Positions 9,185 through 19,134 of a stretch of DNA of 64,000 nucleotides are shown here, one piece after another. Numbering within the stretch: position 1 is the stretch's first letter; every line of letters starts with the position of its first letter. Origin of the DNA: Gracilibacillus boraciitolerans JCM 21714. Lineage in GTDB: Bacteria; Bacillota; Bacilli; Bacillales; Amphibacillaceae. Location: positions 248,001-312,000 of the forward strand of contig NZ_BAVS01000001.1 of the NCBI RefSeq assembly GCF_000521485.1. The letters run 5' to 3'. A program made the position numbers and the translations under genes. The notes under the pieces were generated by a model. The model worked only from the letters and a program-made list of their open reading frames with translations. It was not told the origin of the DNA and did no database searches.

Positions 9185-10358
9185 CAAGCTCTTTTCATTA
9201 GCAAAAGAAGTCATACAGAAGTTAGAAATCCATGGCTATCAAGCGTATATTGTTGGAGGGGCTGTTAGAGACTCACTGTTACAACGGTCAGTTGGTGACA
9301 TCGATATTGCCACTTCTGCCTTTCCAGATGAAGTTCAAAATATATTTCCAAAAGTAATCCCAACTGGTATCCAACATGGCACAGTGATGGTTCGATATCA
9401 AAGTGTATCCTTTGAAGTGACGACGTTTCGAACAGAGTCTGCCTATAGTGACTCGAGACGGCCTGATCAGGTGAAATTTGTATCAAATCTTATAGAGGAT
9501 CTAGCCAGAAGAGATTTCACGATGAATGCCATTGCGATGGATCATTCGAAGTGTTTAATCGATCCATTTGCTGGACAACAGGATATTGATAATAAATTAA
9601 TACGTACTGTAGGTGATGCGAACGATCGTTTTAGGGAAGATGCTTTGAGAATGATGCGGGCCATCCGTTTCCAAAGTCAATTAGGATTTGAAATAGATCG
9701 TTCTGCACTTGTTTCAATCGAAAAAAACAGTCCGCTAATGCGTAATATTTCGATCGAGCGAATTGCAACAGAATGGGAAAAGATGATAAAAGGAGACCAT
9801 TTTCATATAGCGAAACAGACCTTAATTGAAACTGGTTTATATCGTTTTTTACCGATTATATCAAATCATCAAGTAGTGAAGATACTGAAAAATACAATGA
9901 TATCATTCCCAAGTTTCTCTGCCTTTATTGCCTATATGCATATCAAGGTAAATGACATCTTAATTTCAGATTGGACGCAACAATGGAAATTATCAAATCA
10001 ACTAAAAAAAGAGAGTAAACTACTTGTGCATCTGCTTCAGGACTATCATAAAGAAGAGATTGCTTGGGTTGTTTATAATTTGCCAGAGCAATTAATGGAA
10101 GATTTTTATTTAGTGTTGATACTATGTACAGATACGTCTTTTTCACTATCACAGCTGAAGATGATAAAGAGATCGCTTCCCATTAAAAATAGAAATAAAC
10201 TTATAATCAACGGATCTGATATCGTTGCTTTCTTCCCGGAACGAGAGAAAGGTGCTTGGATTCACGAATTACTTCTTCGTATCGAAAAAGCAGTTGTGAC
10301 AGGAAGATTAGAAAATTCTAAAAAGGCAATAAGAGAGTGGTTACATGATGACCAATAA
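9177..10358 (+). CDS. cca: CCA-adding tRNA nucleotidyltransferase
   Basis: Adds or repairs the 3' CCA of tRNAs. 393 residues of class II nucleotidyltransferase type: the head has 'YIVGGAVRDSLLQRSVGDIDIAT' (quoted here in parts: GGAVRD and DIDIAT), then 'RDFTMNAIAMD' and 'DALRMMRAIRFQSQLGFEI', followed by the helical body. It starts inside the end of bshA and overlaps birA by 14 bases, consistent with one operon. The length is normal and no frame problem is seen. Confidence 0.93.
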   Translation: MDNKLFSLAKEVIQKLEIHGYQAYIVGGAVRDSLLQRSVGDIDIATSAFPDEVQNIFPKVIPTGIQHGTVMVRYQSVSFEVTTFRTESAYSDSRRPDQVKFVSNLIEDLARRDFTMNAIAMDHSKCLIDPFAGQQDIDNKLIRTVGDANDRFREDALRMMRAIRFQSQLGFEIDRSALVSIEKNSPLMRNISIERIATEWEKMIKGDHFHIAKQTLIETGLYRFLPIISNHQVVKILKNTMISFPSFSAFIAYMHIKVNDILISDWTQQWKLSNQLKKESKLLVHLLQDYHKEEIAWVVYNLPEQLMEDFYLVLILCTDTSFSLSQLKMIKRSLPIKNRNKLIINGSDIVAFFPEREKGAWIHELLLRIEKAVVTGRLENSKKAIREWLHDDQ

Positions 10359-11325
10359 TAAGAGAAATGAAATCATTGCTATACTAGCGAAGCAAGAACA
10401 ACAGTTTATCTCAGGTCAAATGTTATCAGAACAACTACAAATTTCTCGTACTGCGATCTGGAAACATATGAATGAGTTAAAAAAAGACGGGTATCAATTT
10501 GAATCCGTTCCTAAAAAAGGTTATCGCTTATTAGCTAAACCAAATCAGCTTAATGAAAGTTCAATAAAATGGGGACTTGATACAAATTGGTTAGGTCAAA
10601 CCATTATATTTAAGGAACAAATAGGTTCTACACAAGATTTAGCGCATGAATTAGCCAGAAAGGGAGAAAAACATGGCACCGTTATTATTGCAAATCGTCA
10701 ACTAGCTGGACGAGGTCGCATGGAAAAGCGCTGGCTGTCAGATGATAATGGTGGTATTTGGTTGAGTATGGTACTCAGACCGACGATTCCTCCACATCAA
10801 GCTTCTCAGATGACATTATTCGTTGCCGTGACATTAGTTGATACTTTAGAACGATTAACAGATCAAACCATCCAAATAAAATGGCCTAATGATCTCTTTA
10901 TTAATGGGAAGAAATTAGCTGGTATTTTAACTGAAATGCAAGCTGAATTAGAAGCAATTCAATATTTGATTATTGGTTTTGGAATTAATGTAAATCAAAA
11001 TATCAACAACTTTTCAGAAGATATTCGTCACAAATCAACTTCTTTAAAAATAGTTTCAAGTCAGGAATGGAACCGGACAGAGCTTATCCAATTCATTTTA
11101 CAAGACTTTGAAGGAGCTTATCAAAACTATCTTCGCACTGGTTTTGAACCGATTAAACAAAAATGGTTAAAGCATGCTTATAAATTCAATGATTCTATTT
11201 TTATTAAAACAGGTCAAGAGGCTTTTTATGCTACCATTAAAGGGATTACAGATGATGGTGCTTTAATGGTATGTGATGAACAAAAACAGGATCGAGTGAT
11301 TTATAGTGCCGAAATATATTGGTAA
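10345..11325 (+). CDS. birA: Biotin-protein ligase and biotin repressor
   Basis: 326 residues. An N-terminal winged helix (about residues 5-65, 'ISGQMLSEQLQISRTAIWKH') is followed by the ligase domain with 'GRGRMEKRW' and 'KWPNDLFINGKKLAGIL'. It activates biotin, transfers it to carboxylases and, in bacilli, represses biotin synthesis genes. ATG 10345 overlaps the end of cca; ATG 10348 is equally possible. panB follows 12 bases after the stop. Confidence 0.93.
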   Translation: MMTNNKRNEIIAILAKQEQQFISGQMLSEQLQISRTAIWKHMNELKKDGYQFESVPKKGYRLLAKPNQLNESSIKWGLDTNWLGQTIIFKEQIGSTQDLAHELARKGEKHGTVIIANRQLAGRGRMEKRWLSDDNGGIWLSMVLRPTIPPHQASQMTLFVAVTLVDTLERLTDQTIQIKWPNDLFINGKKLAGILTEMQAELEAIQYLIIGFGINVNQNINNFSEDIRHKSTSLKIVSSQEWNRTELIQFILQDFEGAYQNYLRTGFEPIKQKWLKHAYKFNDSIFIKTGQEAFYATIKGITDDGALMVCDEQKQDRVIYSAEIYW

Positions 11326-11337
11326 GGAGTTATACAT

Positions 11338-12174
11338 GTGAAAAACACCTTTTTATTTCAAAAAATGAAACAAGAAAAAGAAAAAATAACCATGGTAACT
11401 GCCTATGATTTTCCCTCTGCAAAGATTGCGGAAGAAGCGAAAATTGATATGATTTTAGTTGGAGATTCATTGGGAATGGTCGTATTAGGCTATGATTCAA
11501 CAATTGAAGTAACCGTTGACGACATGATTCATCATGGGAAATCAGTTACAAGAGGTGCACCAAATACTTTTAAAATAGTCGATATGCCTTTTATGTCGTA
11601 TCATCTTTCATTAGAAAAGGCCATGGAAAATGCCCAAAAAATCATACAGCAAACGAATGCACAAGCGTTAAAAGTGGAAGGTGCAACAAAAGAAATATTA
11701 TACTTAATTCAACGACTTACAGATGCAGGTGTACCTGTTGTTGGACATATCGGCTTAACACCACAATCTGTCCATGTTTTAGGAGGATATCGTGTCCAGG
11801 GTAAAAACAAACAAGCTGCAGAAAAATTAATCACAGACGCGAAGCATTTGGAAGAGAGTGGTGCATTCAGTGTGGTATTGGAATGTGTCCCAGATCAACT
11901 TGCGAAATACATCAGTAAACAACTTACCATTCCTACGATTGGTATTGGTGCAGGCCGTGATTGTGATGGGCAAGTATTAGTCTATCACGATATATTACAA
12001 TACGGTGTAGATTATAAACCATCCTTTGTAAAAGTGTATCAAGAAATTGGCAGTGATATTAAAAAAGCCATTCAACAGTACCATTATGAAGTTAAAAATA
12101 AAGAGTTCCCAAGTTCTTCCTATACATTTGCTATGGATAAGGATTTAGTCAATGAACTAAATTTGGAGGAATAA
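11338..12174 (+). CDS. panB: 3-methyl-2-oxobutanoate hydroxymethyltransferase
   Basis: First committed step of pantothenate synthesis, adding a hydroxymethyl group from 5,10-methylene-THF to alpha-ketoisovalerate. 278 residues with '[16 protein letters not shown]', '[16 protein letters not shown]' and '[17 protein letters not shown]'. GTG 11338 is the start, with AAGGAG upstream; the overlapping ATG at 11336 is immediately followed by a stop. It is the first gene of panBCD. Confidence 0.95.
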   Translation: MKNTFLFQKMKQEKEKITMVTAYDFPSAKIAEEAKIDMILVGDSLGMVVLGYDSTIEVTVDDMIHHGKSVTRGAPNTFKIVDMPFMSYHLSLEKAMENAQKIIQQTNAQALKVEGATKEILYLIQRLTDAGVPVVGHIGLTPQSVHVLGGYRVQGKNKQAAEKLITDAKHLEESGAFSVVLECVPDQLAKYISKQLTIPTIGIGAGRDCDGQVLVYHDILQYGVDYKPSFVKVYQEIGSDIKKAIQQYHYEVKNKEFPSSSYTFAMDKDLVNELNLEE

Positions 12175-12176
12175 AC

Positions 12177-13048
12177 GTGGAGATCATACGAACAGTAAAT
12201 GAGTTAATATCTGTTATCAGCAACTGAAATTGGAACAGAAGACAATTGGTTTTGTACCTACAATGGGATATTTACATGAAGGTCATACGCGATTAATGGA
12301 AGAAAGTAAAAAATATGCAGATATTCTAATTGTAAGTATTTTTGTGAATCCACTCCAGTTTGGGCCAAATGAAGATTTCGATCGTTATCCGCGAGATGAA
12401 CAAAGGGATCAAGCGATTGCTGAAAAGCATGAGGTAGACTATTTATTTATCCCTACTGTAAAAGAAATGTATTCCGGTAAAGAGATTGTAACCATTAATG
12501 TTAAAGATCGCACCGATGTCCTCTGTGGCAAAAGTCGACCAAATCATTTTGATGGTGTTGCAACCGTATTAACTAAATTATTTCATTTAACCCAAGCAGA
12601 TTTTGCATTTTTTGGATTAAAGGACGCACAACAGGTGGCAATTGTTAAAGGACTTATTGATGACTTTAATTTTTCTGTAAAACTTATAGCTGTTGCAACG
12701 GTTAGAGAAGATGATGGTCTGGCTAAAAGTAGCCGTAATATCTATCTAACTAAAAATGAAAGACATGAAGCTGCTTTCCTATCTAAGGCCTTATTAGAAG
12801 GACAAAAATTAATGATTGACGGCGAAAAAAATCCTGATATGATAATAGAGAAAGTTAAAAAATATATTGTGGAACATACTAACGGTACAATAGATTATGT
12901 TGACTTATTATCTTTCCCAACTCTTTCTACTGTTGAGGTGATAGATCAGCCAATTATTATTGCCATTGCTGTTCAATTTAAGAAGGCCAGACTAATTGAT
13001 AATATAATAATGAATACAGATGGAACAGTACCTCATGAGGTTGTTTAG
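12177..13048 (+). CDS. panC: Pantothenate synthetase, frameshifted near its start
   Basis: ATP-dependent joining of pantoate and beta-alanine. The main frame opens with '[16 protein letters not shown]' (ATP site with HxGH), then '[17 protein letters not shown]' and '[12 protein letters not shown]'. The true beginning is GTG 12177 ('[15 protein letters not shown]') after GGAGGA, one frame off. A single missing base near 12222 joins the two into 290 residues. The break is not in a long homopolymer. It sits two bases after panB. Confidence 0.92.
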
Positions 13049-13061
13049 GGGGGGATCGAAT

Positions 13062-13445
13062 ATGTTTCGAACTATGATGAAATCAAAAATTCATCGCGCT
13101 CGTGTAACAGAAGCAAATTTAAATTATATAGGAAGTATTACGATTGATGAAGAGATCATAGAAATGGTGGGTATTTTACCTCATGAAAAAGTTCAAATTG
13201 TCAACAACAATAATGGAGCACGGTTGGAGACCTATGTGATTGCTGGTAAACGCGGGAGTAAAGTATTTTGTTTAAATGGTGCTGCTGCAAGACTTGTACA
13301 ACCAAATGATATTATCATTGTAGTATCATATGGGTTATTTTCAGCGGATGAGTTGACAACGTTCAAACCTAAAGTTGCAGTGATGGATAAAGATAATAAT
13401 GTCAAGCAAATTTTAGAGCAAGAACCACCACTTTCCAGTCTTTAA
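13062..13445 (+). CDS. panD: Aspartate 1-decarboxylase precursor
   Basis: Pyruvoyl enzyme making beta-alanine for pantothenate. 127 residues; self-cleavage occurs at the Gly-Ser of 'YIGSITID', and 'NGAAARL' forms part of the active site. ATG 13062 lies eight bases after a G7 ribosome site (13048-13054), which itself overlaps the end of panC. A terminator follows. Confidence 0.95.
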   Translation: MFRTMMKSKIHRARVTEANLNYIGSITIDEEIIEMVGILPHEKVQIVNNNNGARLETYVIAGKRGSKVFCLNGAAARLVQPNDIIIVVSYGLFSADELTTFKPKVAVMDKDNNVKQILEQEPPLSSL

Positions 13446-13450
13446 TTACC

Positions 13451-13485
13451 AAACTCTTATCCTCTCCTGATAAGAGTTTCTTTTA
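13451..13485 (+). terminator. Intrinsic terminator after panD
   Basis: AAACTCTTATC pairs with GATAAGAGTTT around a seven-base loop, followed by CTTTTAT. It closes the ypjD-to-panD gene run. Confidence 0.88.
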
Positions 13486-13606
13486 TAATAATTTTTCAAA
13501 ATTTAGCTGTATGACATCATTTTAGTTATTCTCATTATCTAATTCGTGTTTTCATACATATATAAATAGTAAATAGTAATATGAAAGAATCGGGGGGGAT
13601 GATTGT

Positions 13607-16258
13607 TTGCAAAAGTTTGTTGTTATAGATGTAGAAACAACCGGACAATCCGTGGCTAAAGGGGGGGATCGAATGATAGAAATAGCGCTTGTTATGATTG
13701 AAAATAATCAAATTACCAAACAATACAACCAACTTATTAATCCAGGTAAACCAATCCCTCCCTTTATCTCACAATTGACTTCTATTACAGATGATGATGT
13801 AATAACACAGCCGAGTTTTGCAGAGGTAGTAGATGACTTTATGGATTTTTTTGAAGATGCAGTGCTCGTAGCACATAATGTGCCTTTCGATCTAACGTTT
13901 TTAAATGGAGAATTAAGTCGGATTGGAAAAAATAAAATTAACCCATTTGTGTTAGATACAGTAGAATTGTCAAGAATCCTGTTCCCTAAAGCACCTAGTT
14001 ATAAACTTAATGAGCTTGCTGAATTTTTACTTATTACCCATGAAAATCCTCATCGGGCAATATCTGATGCATTAGTTACAGGAGATTTGTTAATTTTACT
14101 TTTAAATAAGATACAAGCATTACCCAAAAATGTAATAGAACAATTGTTAACGATTTCTTCTCCATTAAGAACAGACTTTTCGCTTGTGTGTAAATTAAGC
14201 GAAAACACTACGAATCGAAATGATATAGAGGTATACAGAGGATTTTCATTAAAAAGAACATTGGATCATCTAGTTAATAACGAAACAATAGAGAGTGATT
14301 TCAATACATTTTTAGAGAAAATGTATAAGAATGATGGACAGTTAGCGCAAGTTTTTCCTTTTTATGAAGAAAGGAAAGGGCAGGTTTTCATTAGTGAAAC
14401 GATTTATGATCATTTTCAAAAAAAAGAACATGCTCTTATAGAAGCTGAAACAGGTATAGGAAAAACAATTGCATATTTGATTCCAGCAGTCTATGAAGCA
14501 TTAACAAATAATAACAAGGTAGTAATTAGTACCAGTAATACCAATTTGCAGACCCAGCTAATAGATCAGGACTTGGAAAAATTACAGCTACCGATCTCCA
14601 GTACTATTATCAAAGGGAAAAGTCATTATCTAAGCTTACAAAAATTTGAACATTATTTTCATGACACAAGTTACCGGTCCTATCAGGATACTTTATTAAA
14701 AGCAATGATATTAGTTTGGTTAACAGAAACAACTTCAGGAGATTTAGATGAAATTCAATTTCCTATCGAAAAGCATCCGATTTTTCATCAAATTGTGGTT
14801 GGTAATGAACGAGTCCATGAGAATTGGAAGGATTGGTGTTTTTATCAACGCATGTTAAAGATGGCAAGGCAATCTTCGATTATCGTTACCAATCATGCCT
14901 TATTGGCTATAGATATGATGACTGAACAACGAATTCTGCCTGATTATCAACGCTTAATTATTGATGAAGCCCACCAGTTAGAACAAATTGCAACAAATTA
15001 CTTTGGTGCATCTGTCAGTTACTTTGAACTTATAGCCTATTTTCAACAATTAGAAAAAAATTATGCCAATAATCCTTTATTTCAAGAACAATTAGAACTG
15101 GTGAAATATGAGCTTGATCATCTTTTTCGAAATTTATTTCAATTTGTTAAAAGGAAGAATCAACAGTCAAAAGCAGTGACAGATGTGGGGGGGCGATTAA
15201 AAGCAGTCTGGGAGATAGATAACGAACAAGTAATCAAGGATATCTTGGATCGAACGATTCTAATGTTAAAACAACTGTCCTTATTATTAAGTCAAACTGC
15301 TCCACATGAACAAGAACAGTTCCAGCAATTGCAGCAACTAATTCGGAAACTCTTAATTAATTCCGATTCAGCAGCTGTTACTTGGTTGGAAATTGATCAG
15401 CAAGGTGCTGAAAATGCAGTATTTATTCATCGTGAACCATTTTCAATACAAAAAGAATTAAATGATCATTTATTTCAAATAAGGGAATCAATTATTTTAA
15501 TAAGTGCAACTCTTACCATAAACCAATCGTTTGATTATATAAAGGAAAAGTTAGGAATTTATGCGTTATCATCAAATGACTATATAGTGAACCATCACTT
15601 TGATTATCAAAAAAATGTTCAATTATTAATTCCTAATGATCTGCCAACTATTCAATACCCTGATAATGATGCTTTTATATATGCTGTAAATGAAGCTATT
15701 ATATCGATAACAGAACGAACAAAAGGTAAGATTCTAGTACTTTTTACGTCATATGATATGTTACGTAAAAGTTTTTATCTTCTTAAGGAAACAGATCTGT
15801 TATCTGATTATCTGATTATTGGTCAAGGCGTTTCCTCCGGTAGTCGCAATCGATTAATTAAACAGTTTCAGGGATTTGATCAATCGATTCTCTTAGGTAC
15901 AAATGCATACTGGGAAGGGATTGATATCCCCCCCGGCAATGATTTAACATGTTTAATTATTGTGAAGTTACCTTTTCGATCACCACAGGATCCGGTTTTT
16001 GTGAAGAAATCAGATTATTTTAAAGATAAGGGAATCAATCCATTTATGGAATTAGCCCTACCTCAAGCTATTTTACAATTCAAGCAGGGATTTGGACGTT
16101 TGATTCGCAAAGAAAGTGATTACGGCTCTATATTTGTCTTTGACGATAGAATTATGACTAAACGATATGGAAAATCATTTATCAATTCGATTCCGACAAT
16201 ACCTATCGAATACGATACGATGGATAACTTGTTAATACATCTGGAAAAAAGACATTGA
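13607..16258 (+). CDS. dinG: DinG-family helicase with N-terminal DEDD exonuclease domain
   Basis: 883 residues. The exonuclease domain (about 1-170) has 'VVIDVETTG', 'HNVPFDLTFL' and 'HRAISDALVT'. The XPD/DinG-type helicase follows with Walker A 'AETGIGKTIAY', the 'DEAH' box in 'LIIDEAHQLEQ' and 'QGFGRLIRKESDYG'. The Fe-S cysteines of E. coli DinG are not apparent, as in Bacillus homologues. TTG 13607 follows a G7 ribosome site. Three further G7/C7 runs (13661, 15187, 15928) each add one residue to a conserved segment, for example 'IDIPPGND' for 'IDIPGND'. Confidence 0.92.
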   Translation: MQKFVVIDVETTGQSVAKGGDRMIEIALVMIENNQITKQYNQLINPGKPIPPFISQLTSITDDDVITQPSFAEVVDDFMDFFEDAVLVAHNVPFDLTFLNGELSRIGKNKINPFVLDTVELSRILFPKAPSYKLNELAEFLLITHENPHRAISDALVTGDLLILLLNKIQALPKNVIEQLLTISSPLRTDFSLVCKLSENTTNRNDIEVYRGFSLKRTLDHLVNNETIESDFNTFLEKMYKNDGQLAQVFPFYEERKGQVFISETIYDHFQKKEHALIEAETGIGKTIAYLIPAVYEALTNNNKVVISTSNTNLQTQLIDQDLEKLQLPISSTIIKGKSHYLSLQKFEHYFHDTSYRSYQDTLLKAMILVWLTETTSGDLDEIQFPIEKHPIFHQIVVGNERVHENWKDWCFYQRMLKMARQSSIIVTNHALLAIDMMTEQRILPDYQRLIIDEAHQLEQIATNYFGASVSYFELIAYFQQLEKNYANNPLFQEQLELVKYELDHLFRNLFQFVKRKNQQSKAVTDVGGRLKAVWEIDNEQVIKDILDRTILMLKQLSLLLSQTAPHEQEQFQQLQQLIRKLLINSDSAAVTWLEIDQQGAENAVFIHREPFSIQKELNDHLFQIRESIILISATLTINQSFDYIKEKLGIYALSSNDYIVNHHFDYQKNVQLLIPNDLPTIQYPDNDAFIYAVNEAIISITERTKGKILVLFTSYDMLRKSFYLLKETDLLSDYLIIGQGVSSGSRNRLIKQFQGFDQSILLGTNAYWEGIDIPPGNDLTCLIIVKLPFRSPQDPVFVKKSDYFKDKGINPFMELALPQAILQFKQGFGRLIRKESDYGSIFVFDDRIMTKRYGKSFINSIPTIPIEYDTMDNLLIHLEKRH

Positions 16259-16319
16259 TAATGTAACTCATTTTGTGTAAACCTACATAGTATCATGAAA
16301 GAAAAGGCAGGTTTCCAAG

Positions 16320-17156
16320 ATGTATAAATTAAATTTAATAACTTTTGTTATACTATTAAGCTGTTTAGTCTGCTTTCAGAAAGCAGGTGCAATGATATCG
16401 ATTCCAGATTTGCAATCCGATCAATTAGACGTGGTTTTTTTAAATGTTCCTAACGGTGAAGCGAGTTTAATATCAAATCATAAAGGAGAGCACATACTAA
16501 TTAATACAGCTAGCAAACGTAGTCAAAAAAGCTTGCAAAAACAATTAGAGGAACTACATGTGAATCAAATCGATACCATCATTATTACGAATCAATCGGA
16601 AGAGTATATCGGTAATTTATTATACTTTTTAAAGCATTATCATGTTAAAAAAATTATTATACCAAATAAAATGAAACTTGATTTCTTAGAGGATATTGAA
16701 GTAGCAAATTGGAAGTCTGATGATATTTTTGCGTTATGGGAAGATTTTTATATTAAAACCCTTGCTGGAACAGATGGTGGTCATATATCTTTCCTGCTCC
16801 AATATGGAAGTCAATCGATCTTATTTTTAAATGATAAAGAAATAGCAATGGAACAGAAGCTATATACTCAAATATTAGATGTCGATATTCTTAAAGTGGC
16901 TGAGTTTGGAAGTGGCCATTCGCCATCACAGCAATTTCTGGAGCATATTGATCCATACATGAGTATAATTTTTCCGAGTAACACGCATAAAATCAATGAA
17001 TCCTTGATTGAACGACTAAATGCTACATGGATTGATGTTTACTTTCTAAAACAAACTGGCACAGTATATGTGCGCTTAAGTAAGGATGATTATGAAATAT
17101 TAACAGAAAACCGTTCTGTCAGTATAGCAAAAACATATTTGCGTTGCTATATTTAA
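16320..17156 (+). CDS. Exported ComEC-type metallo-beta-lactamase-fold protein lacking metal ligands
   Basis: 278 residues with an N-terminal hydrophobic signal ('LITFVILLSCLVCF'); 'LLSC' could be a lipobox. The body lines up with the C-terminal MBL domain of ComEC: 'LDVVFLNVPNGEASLI' for the usual 'FLDVGQGDAxLI' and 'ILINTA' for 'ILIDTG'. The metal motif HxHxDHxGG reads 'NQSEEYIGN', and the later 'KVGHHGS' position reads 'KVAEFGS'. Every usual ligand is replaced, so hydrolase activity is not expected. It lies between dinG and ypmA; no such gene sits there in Bacillus subtilis as I recall. Confidence 0.7.
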   Translation: MYKLNLITFVILLSCLVCFQKAGAMISIPDLQSDQLDVVFLNVPNGEASLISNHKGEHILINTASKRSQKSLQKQLEELHVNQIDTIIITNQSEEYIGNLLYFLKHYHVKKIIIPNKMKLDFLEDIEVANWKSDDIFALWEDFYIKTLAGTDGGHISFLLQYGSQSILFLNDKEIAMEQKLYTQILDVDILKVAEFGSGHSPSQQFLEHIDPYMSIIFPSNTHKINESLIERLNATWIDVYFLKQTGTVYVRLSKDDYEILTENRSVSIAKTYLRCYI

Positions 17157-17230
17157 AAATATCACATGTTTTTAGTTGAAAAAATGTCGAAAGTCTATCA
17201 AAATATAGAGTGATATTTGTTTTATAATAT

Positions 17231-17419
17231 ATGGAGGTGTTCCAAATAAACCACTCAAAAATAACAACATTATCTACCGTACAGTTAGACTACTCTGAAG
17301 AGTTATATAAAATAGTGGATAGTTTAAATCGGACTCTAAAAGAAGATAACCTAATGTTTGGGTTAACATTAAGTGAGGATAAGAATGAAAAAGCTATTTT
17401 TACCATTTACAGAACCTAA
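17231..17419 (+). CDS. ypmA: YpmA family protein (DUF4264)
   Basis: Small soluble protein; 'LYKIVDSLNRTLKEDNLMFGL' (first 20 residues of the motif are conserved) and the end 'AIFTIYRT' match YpmA. The start is unclear. ATG 17231 overlaps its own GGAGGTG site, GTG 17237 is within it, and the well-spaced codon (17246) is ATA. The coding end overlaps ypmB by 35 bases. Function is unknown. Confidence 0.75.
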   Translation: MEVFQINHSKITTLSTVQLDYSEELYKIVDSLNRTLKEDNLMFGLTLSEDKNEKAIFTIYRT

Positions 17420-17912
17420 TAAAATATTTCTAATCATCGGTTTAAGTTTTCTTGTTTTAATTGGTTTTGGTTATTATTTCTTTTCGATTTATCAGGATGT
17501 AATGACAAGTAAAAGAGCTGGGTTTGCAGATGTCGAAGAGTTCACACGCGCTAATTCAAATCTCAGTGTGATACATAGCATTGAACGCTATCATGGTGAT
17601 CAATTATATTATGTAATCGATGGCGAGACAAAAGAAAACAAAGCTTATTATGCCTTCGTATATCAAACGGAAGGAAATTTTGATTTGAAATTATTTGAGC
17701 AAGAATCCCTCTACCAGGAAGATATCTTACGATCAGAATGGCAAAGTCGATGTAATAGTTGTGAATATTTAGGTTCATCCATCGGTTTGGATAACGGTGT
17801 ACCAGTTTTAGAAATTAAATATTTAGATGATAGTGACAGACTTGTGTATGAGCATATTTTATTAGAGGATAAATCGCACTATCGATTAACATTAACTCCC
17901 ACATTTCAATAA
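17385..17912 (+). CDS. ypmB: YpmB membrane-anchored protein (DUF5590)
   Basis: 175 residues: one N-terminal transmembrane helix ('IFLIIGLSFLVLIGFGYYF') followed by an extracytoplasmic PepSY-like alpha/beta domain. ATG 17385 has a GAGG site within the end of ypmA. It lies directly before aspB, as in Bacillus subtilis. Function is unknown; the anchored domain suggests a role outside the membrane. Confidence 0.82.
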   Translation: MKKLFLPFTEPNKIFLIIGLSFLVLIGFGYYFFSIYQDVMTSKRAGFADVEEFTRANSNLSVIHSIERYHGDQLYYVIDGETKENKAYYAFVYQTEGNFDLKLFEQESLYQEDILRSEWQSRCNSCEYLGSSIGLDNGVPVLEIKYLDDSDRLVYEHILLEDKSHYRLTLTPTFQ

Positions 17913-17929
17913 TAGAAAGGTGATAAACG

Positions 17930-19111
17930 ATGGAATTAGCAAACAGAGTGCAAACATTAACTCCTTCCTCCACATTAGCGATTACTGCAAAAGCAAAGGA
18001 ATTAAAACAAGCAGGACATAACGTAATTGGCTTAGGTGCAGGTGAACCAGATTTTAATACACCAGAACATATTTTAGAAGCAGCGTCCAAAGCAATGTAT
18101 GATGGCTTTACAAAATATACACCTTCTGGTGGAACGATAGATTTAAAACAAGCTATTCAAAAAAAATTGAAAGAGGATCAAGGACTTGGTTATGATTTGG
18201 ACCAAATTATTGTTACAATTGGTGCTAAACACGCTTTATACACGCTTTTTCAAGTATTGTTAAACAAGGGAGATGAAGTGATTGTTCCCGCCCCGTATTG
18301 GGTAAGCTATCCTGAACAAATTAAATTAGCGGAAGGAAAACCTGTTTTTGTTGAGGCACAGGAAGAGAATGAATTTAAATTAACACCAGAACAATTAGAA
18401 GAAGCGATCACTGATAAAACCAGAGCTGTAATTATTAACTCTCCCAGTAATCCAACTGGTGTAATGTATGAAAAAGAAGAACTAAAAGCTTTAGGAGATA
18501 TATGCTTAAAACACAACATTTTGATTGTATCAGACGAAATATATGAAAAATTGACTTACACTGCCACGAAGCATTATTCAGTTGCAGAACTATCACGAGA
18601 GCTCCAGGAACAAACAGTTATAATAAATGGTGTGTCTAAATCACATTCCATGACAGGCTGGAGAATTGGGTATGCTGTTGGAAATAAGCAAATTATAAAA
18701 GCCATGACCAATTTGGCATCACATTCCACATCTAATCCTACTTCAATTTCACAGGTTGCTGCAGAAGCTGCATATAATGGCTCGCAAAAGCCTGTTGAAG
18801 AGATGCGCGAAGCATTCAGTGAACGATTAGAGAAATTATATAACTGGATAACAGCGATTCCAGGTATAGAATGCGTAAAACCTAAAGGAGCATTTTATTT
18901 ATTTCCAAATGTGAAAAAGGCAGCAGAGATGAACGGTTTTGAGTCTGTTGATGATTGGGTTACAGCACTACTTGAAGAAGAGAAAGTAGCACTTGTTCCA
19001 GGGTCTGGTTTTGGTGCACCTGATAATGTCAGACTTTCCTACGCTATTTCACTTGAACAACTAGAAGACGCAGCAAATCGTATCAAACGCTTTGTCGAGA
19101 ATCATCAGTAA
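17930..19111 (+). CDS. aspB: Aspartate aminotransferase
   Basis: 393-residue class I aminotransferase, PLP-dependent, converting oxaloacetate and glutamate to aspartate and 2-oxoglutarate. The PLP lysine is in 'GVSKSHSMTGWRIGY', with 'NSPSNPTG' and 'VSDEIYEKL' upstream. It has an AAAGGTGA site and lies 23 bases before asnS, placing aspartate formation next to asparaginyl-tRNA synthesis as in Bacillus subtilis. Confidence 0.95.
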   Translation: MELANRVQTLTPSSTLAITAKAKELKQAGHNVIGLGAGEPDFNTPEHILEAASKAMYDGFTKYTPSGGTIDLKQAIQKKLKEDQGLGYDLDQIIVTIGAKHALYTLFQVLLNKGDEVIVPAPYWVSYPEQIKLAEGKPVFVEAQEENEFKLTPEQLEEAITDKTRAVIINSPSNPTGVMYEKEELKALGDICLKHNILIVSDEIYEKLTYTATKHYSVAELSRELQEQTVIINGVSKSHSMTGWRIGYAVGNKQIIKAMTNLASHSTSNPTSISQVAAEAAYNGSQKPVEEMREAFSERLEKLYNWITAIPGIECVKPKGAFYLFPNVKKAAEMNGFESVDDWVTALLEEEKVALVPGSGFGAPDNVRLSYAISLEQLEDAANRIKRFVENHQ

Positions 19112-19134
19112 GATCGATAGTGGAGGTATTTTAA

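Noticed and set aside
13592-13667. G-quadruplex regulation around dinG
   Set aside because: Single G7 runs without three further nearby G tracts cannot form an intramolecular quadruplex, and the runs themselves are doubtful.
19112-19134. T-box leader before asnS
   Set aside because: Only 23 bases separate aspB and asnS; there is no room for a T-box.
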